Source of the DNA: a virus
IMG/VR virus record: IMGVR_UViG_3300030382_004130
Span: 1-33,626 of that record
Length of the DNA: 33,626 bases
Strand: one strand, 5' to 3'
The translations under genes and the position numbers were made by a program. Positions 32,208-33,626 of this stretch are shown here, piece by piece (the first letter of the stretch is position 1; the number at the start of each line of letters is the position of its first letter). A model generated the notes under the pieces. That model was not told where the DNA came from. It saw only the letters and a program-made list of their open reading frames with translations, and did not search any database.

Positions 32208-32558
32208 TTATCTTTGTCCTTTAACTTTATCGGCGCCTTGTCCTTTTGCTCCTTCTCTTGTATTTTTAGCCCCTGCTTCTACAGCCTCTGCTGGATCTAC
32301 ATTTGCATTTACTGGTGATGAAGATCTTCTTGATACTCCTTCTTTCTTTTCATCGTGCTTTACATCTCCAGCTAATTTAGAAATATGTTTTTCATCAGCT
32401 GTTTGATTTTCATCTTTATATTTTCCGCCGTATTTTTGATCTTTATTTACGTCTTCTTTAAGATAAGTCATATGAGCTTTATCATCTCTAATTGCTGCTT
32501 TCACATTACTTTTTGTAATATGAGTATGCATGTGTTTGTGTATTGGGTGATGTGACAT
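32208..32558 (-). CDS. His-rich small protein with SPVN motif (116 aa)
   Basis: The protein has 116 residues. The start MSHHPIHKHMHTHI holds six His in thirteen residues, a plausible metal-binding arm. Next comes a charged helical middle (AAIRDDKAHMTYLKEDVNKD), then SRRSSSPVNANVDPAEAVEA, containing the motif shared with the neighbouring genes, and a Lys/Gly-rich tail (GAKGQGADKVKGQR). Composition predicts largely disordered, soluble protein. The function is unknown. It starts after the leader AATTAAAATAAATAAAAA, 19 bases from the upstream gene. Confidence 0.65.
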   Translation of the reverse strand: MSHHPIHKHMHTHITKSNVKAAIRDDKAHMTYLKEDVNKDQKYGGKYKDENQTADEKHISKLAGDVKHDEKKEGVSRRSSSPVNANVDPAEAVEAGAKNTREGAKGQGADKVKGQR

Positions 32559-32577
32559 TTTTTATTTATTTTAATTA

Positions 32578-33183
32578 TTATGTATATGCTATTATATTTT
32601 CTACATTAGTTAATGTATTTGGCGAAGATGTGTCTGCTGCACTTCCTACCATTACTCTTTGTACTACCAAAGGTAATATAGTACCTGGTTGAACAGCTGG
32701 GATAAATATATCCATACCGTCTATAGTTTTAACATAGACATCTGCTAAATCTGCTCCTCCATCAACACCAGACCCTACTTGAATTATAAATCCTTTTGGG
32801 TGGGCTTTATTAGCATCATAAATATTATAATCTTCTGTTGCTACACCTCCAGCAAATGGAAATAAATCTGCAGATAAAAGTAAAGTATTATTATCTACTA
32901 CTTGTTCAATTACAGCAGCTTCTGGCCCTAACCATGTTGTATTGGTCATGGATTTCATGTTATATACAATCATTCCTACAGAAACACCTTGATTATTAAC
33001 TGAATTATCTGCATTATATGTAGTTACAAAATTTGCATTAGTATCAATTAATTTTTTAGGATCGCCATCTGGCGTAGTGGCTGTAGTAGTACCGCTTGTT
33101 CTAACCACTGGCCCCGGAATATTTATAGTATCACTTAGTGCTACCGGGATTGCGCTAGTATACGAACTTGAATTTATTAACAT
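32578..33183 (-). CDS. Beta-rich head decoration/auxiliary capsid protein candidate (201 aa)
   Basis: This Thr/Val/Asp-rich beta protein includes DPKKLIDTNANFVT, then VSVGMIVYNMKSMTNTTWLG, VIEQVVDNNTLLLSADLFPF, a GFIIQVGSGVDGGADLADVY block, and the end FIPAVQPGTILPLVVQRVMV. The last part is what I associate with trimeric capsid decoration or head-fibre domains (P-x-x-x-P-G-x-x-L-P-x-x-V-x-R-V). It lies upstream of terminase in the small-protein cluster, an accepted place for auxiliary capsid genes. There is no signal peptide or membrane helix. The leader upstream is very A-rich (AAAAATAAATAAAAATAAAAA). Function is inferred. Confidence 0.55.
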   Translation of the reverse strand: MLINSSSYTSAIPVALSDTINIPGPVVRTSGTTTATTPDGDPKKLIDTNANFVTTYNADNSVNNQGVSVGMIVYNMKSMTNTTWLGPEAAVIEQVVDNNTLLLSADLFPFAGGVATEDYNIYDANKAHPKGFIIQVGSGVDGGADLADVYVKTIDGMDIFIPAVQPGTILPLVVQRVMVGSAADTSSPNTLTNVENIIAYT

Positions 33184-33199
33184 GATTTTTTATTTTTAT

Positions 33200-33626
33200 T
33201 TATTTTTTCTTACCTTTATATAAATCTCCTCCTGGTTTAAGCCTTTTTGCTAAATTATATTGAGGCGTCCCTGGTTCACAATCTGGATTAGGAAAAGGAG
33301 TACATCTTCCAGGTCGTTTAATTCCCATAAAATTAACTGGAGATGAAGACTTTCTTGAAGGTCCGTCTTCTTTATGAGACGCTCTTAATTTAGTTCTTTC
33401 TGCTATTTTAGCCTGGATTGCTGGATCTTCAAAAGGATCAGTATTTCTTTCATAATGCTTCTTCTTCATAGCTTCAATTTCTGCAGTTAAAGCTTTATCT
33501 TTTTCCCCATGAGAATTTAATGGAGATTGGGATGATCTTCTTTCTGGACCCATAGGTTGATTAGCTGCTTGAGTATTATCTTCATATCTCATTTCATCAG
33601 CTGCTTCTGGATCTCTTTTTGATGGA
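33200..33626 (-). CDS. Small disordered protein with two SPLN/SPVN motifs (possibly truncated start)
   Basis: The frame is open from the window's right end to a stop at 33200. The first in-window ATG is at 33592 (130 residues), but codons upstream of it (PSKRDPEAADE) are also open, so the true start may lie outside. Features: NTQAANQPMGPERRSSQSPL-N near the start, a charged helix (KDKALTAEIEAMKKKHYERN, FEDPAIQAKIAERTKLRASH), then PSRKSSSPVNFMGIKRPGRC and a Cys/Pro tail (TPFPNPDCEPGTPQ) ending in a basic KGGDLYKGKKK-like run (GGDLYKGKKK). It is probably largely disordered. The function is unknown. Two copies of the S-P-[L/V]-N motif make it a possible binding scaffold or processing substrate. 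Confidence 0.6.
   Translation of the reverse strand, partial: PSKRDPEAADEMRYEDNTQAANQPMGPERRSSQSPLNSHGEKDKALTAEIEAMKKKHYERNTDPFEDPAIQAKIAERTKLRASHKEDGPSRKSSSPVNFMGIKRPGRCTPFPNPDCEPGTPQYNLAKRLKPGGDLYKGKKK

Larger units (their letters stand above)
32145..33541 (-). repeat. Dispersed S-P-[L/V]-N peptide motif, four copies in three genes
   Basis: Coding copies: 33515-33541 (RRSSQSPLN), 33332-33358 (SRKSSSPVN), 32307-32333 (SRRSSSPVN) and ~32145-32171 (SRNAFQSPLN). The shared core is S-P-[L/V]-N, usually preceded by a basic-Ser-rich stretch. Codons are similar but not identical, so this is protein-level conservation and not one DNA repeat. Confidence 0.7.

Noticed and set aside
1-33626. tRNA, integrase, transposase or attachment site
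   Set aside because: No cloverleaf-like GC-rich stretch, recombinase motif or inverted-repeat-bounded element was noticed. Almost all bases are in structural genes. A tRNAscan run could confirm.

Overview
The window is one continuous, densely packed block of phage structural genes. It most likely comes from a podovirus-type tailed phage, or an uncultured marine relative, that infects Bacteroidota. Every supported gene lies on the minus strand, so transcription runs from about 33.6 kb down to 1. Gaps are mostly 0-30 bases, and several junctions are stop/start overlaps of the TAATG type. The DNA is very A+T-rich. Starts are preceded by A/T-rich leaders instead of GGAGG Shine-Dalgarno sites, as is usual in Flavobacteriia and other Bacteroidota. 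A signal-peptide protein at the left edge has the 'VSG-Q' end typical of Bacteroidota secreted proteins. The order terminase, ~790-aa portal with Q-rich coiled-coil tail, scaffold, ~490-aa capsid protein, tail ring proteins, >1300-aa muzzle-like protein and giant internal protein resembles crAss-like phages and their marine relatives. That placement is an inference; no database was searched.

Right part (33.6-29.1 kb, upstream of terminase): two small polar proteins and a membrane-associated-looking protein share a short S-P-[L/V]-N peptide motif. A beta-rich decoration-like protein sits among them. These are followed by a small HEXXH metalloprotease-like protein, a 47-aa 'CGC' protein, a three-segment holin, a coiled-coil protein, a small conserved phage protein, a GroES-like protein and a 92-aa protein directly ahead of terminase.

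Middle (29.1-20.2 kb, packaging and head): large terminase, portal, scaffold and major capsid protein are followed by a conserved protein of unknown role that sits between two strong GC-rich hairpin terminators. Then comes the first tail-ring/adaptor gene.

Left-middle (20.2-10.7 kb, tail and internal proteins): a second ring/adaptor protein, a 1373-aa muzzle-like protein with an immunoglobulin/cadherin-like tail, a 469-aa protein that looks like the other half of the same tail assembly, a degenerate cupin, and two candidate internal or ejection proteins.

Left end (10.7 kb-1): a 3295-aa giant protein fills 9.9 kb. It carries hydrophobic helices, a stretch resembling sigma-70 region 2, a nine-proline run, a complete set of HAD-phosphatase motifs and a long helical C-terminus. 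It is probably packaged in the virion and injected. It is followed by a 29-aa cationic peptide gene and the start of a secreted, outer-membrane-like protein that runs off the window.

The most unusual items are the HAD and sigma-like segments inside the giant protein, the shared S-P-[L/V]-N motif next to a HEXXH protein, the terminator-insulated gene behind the capsid gene, and the tiny cationic peptide coupled to a secreted barrel-like protein. No tRNA, CRISPR, integrase, transposase or replication gene was seen.
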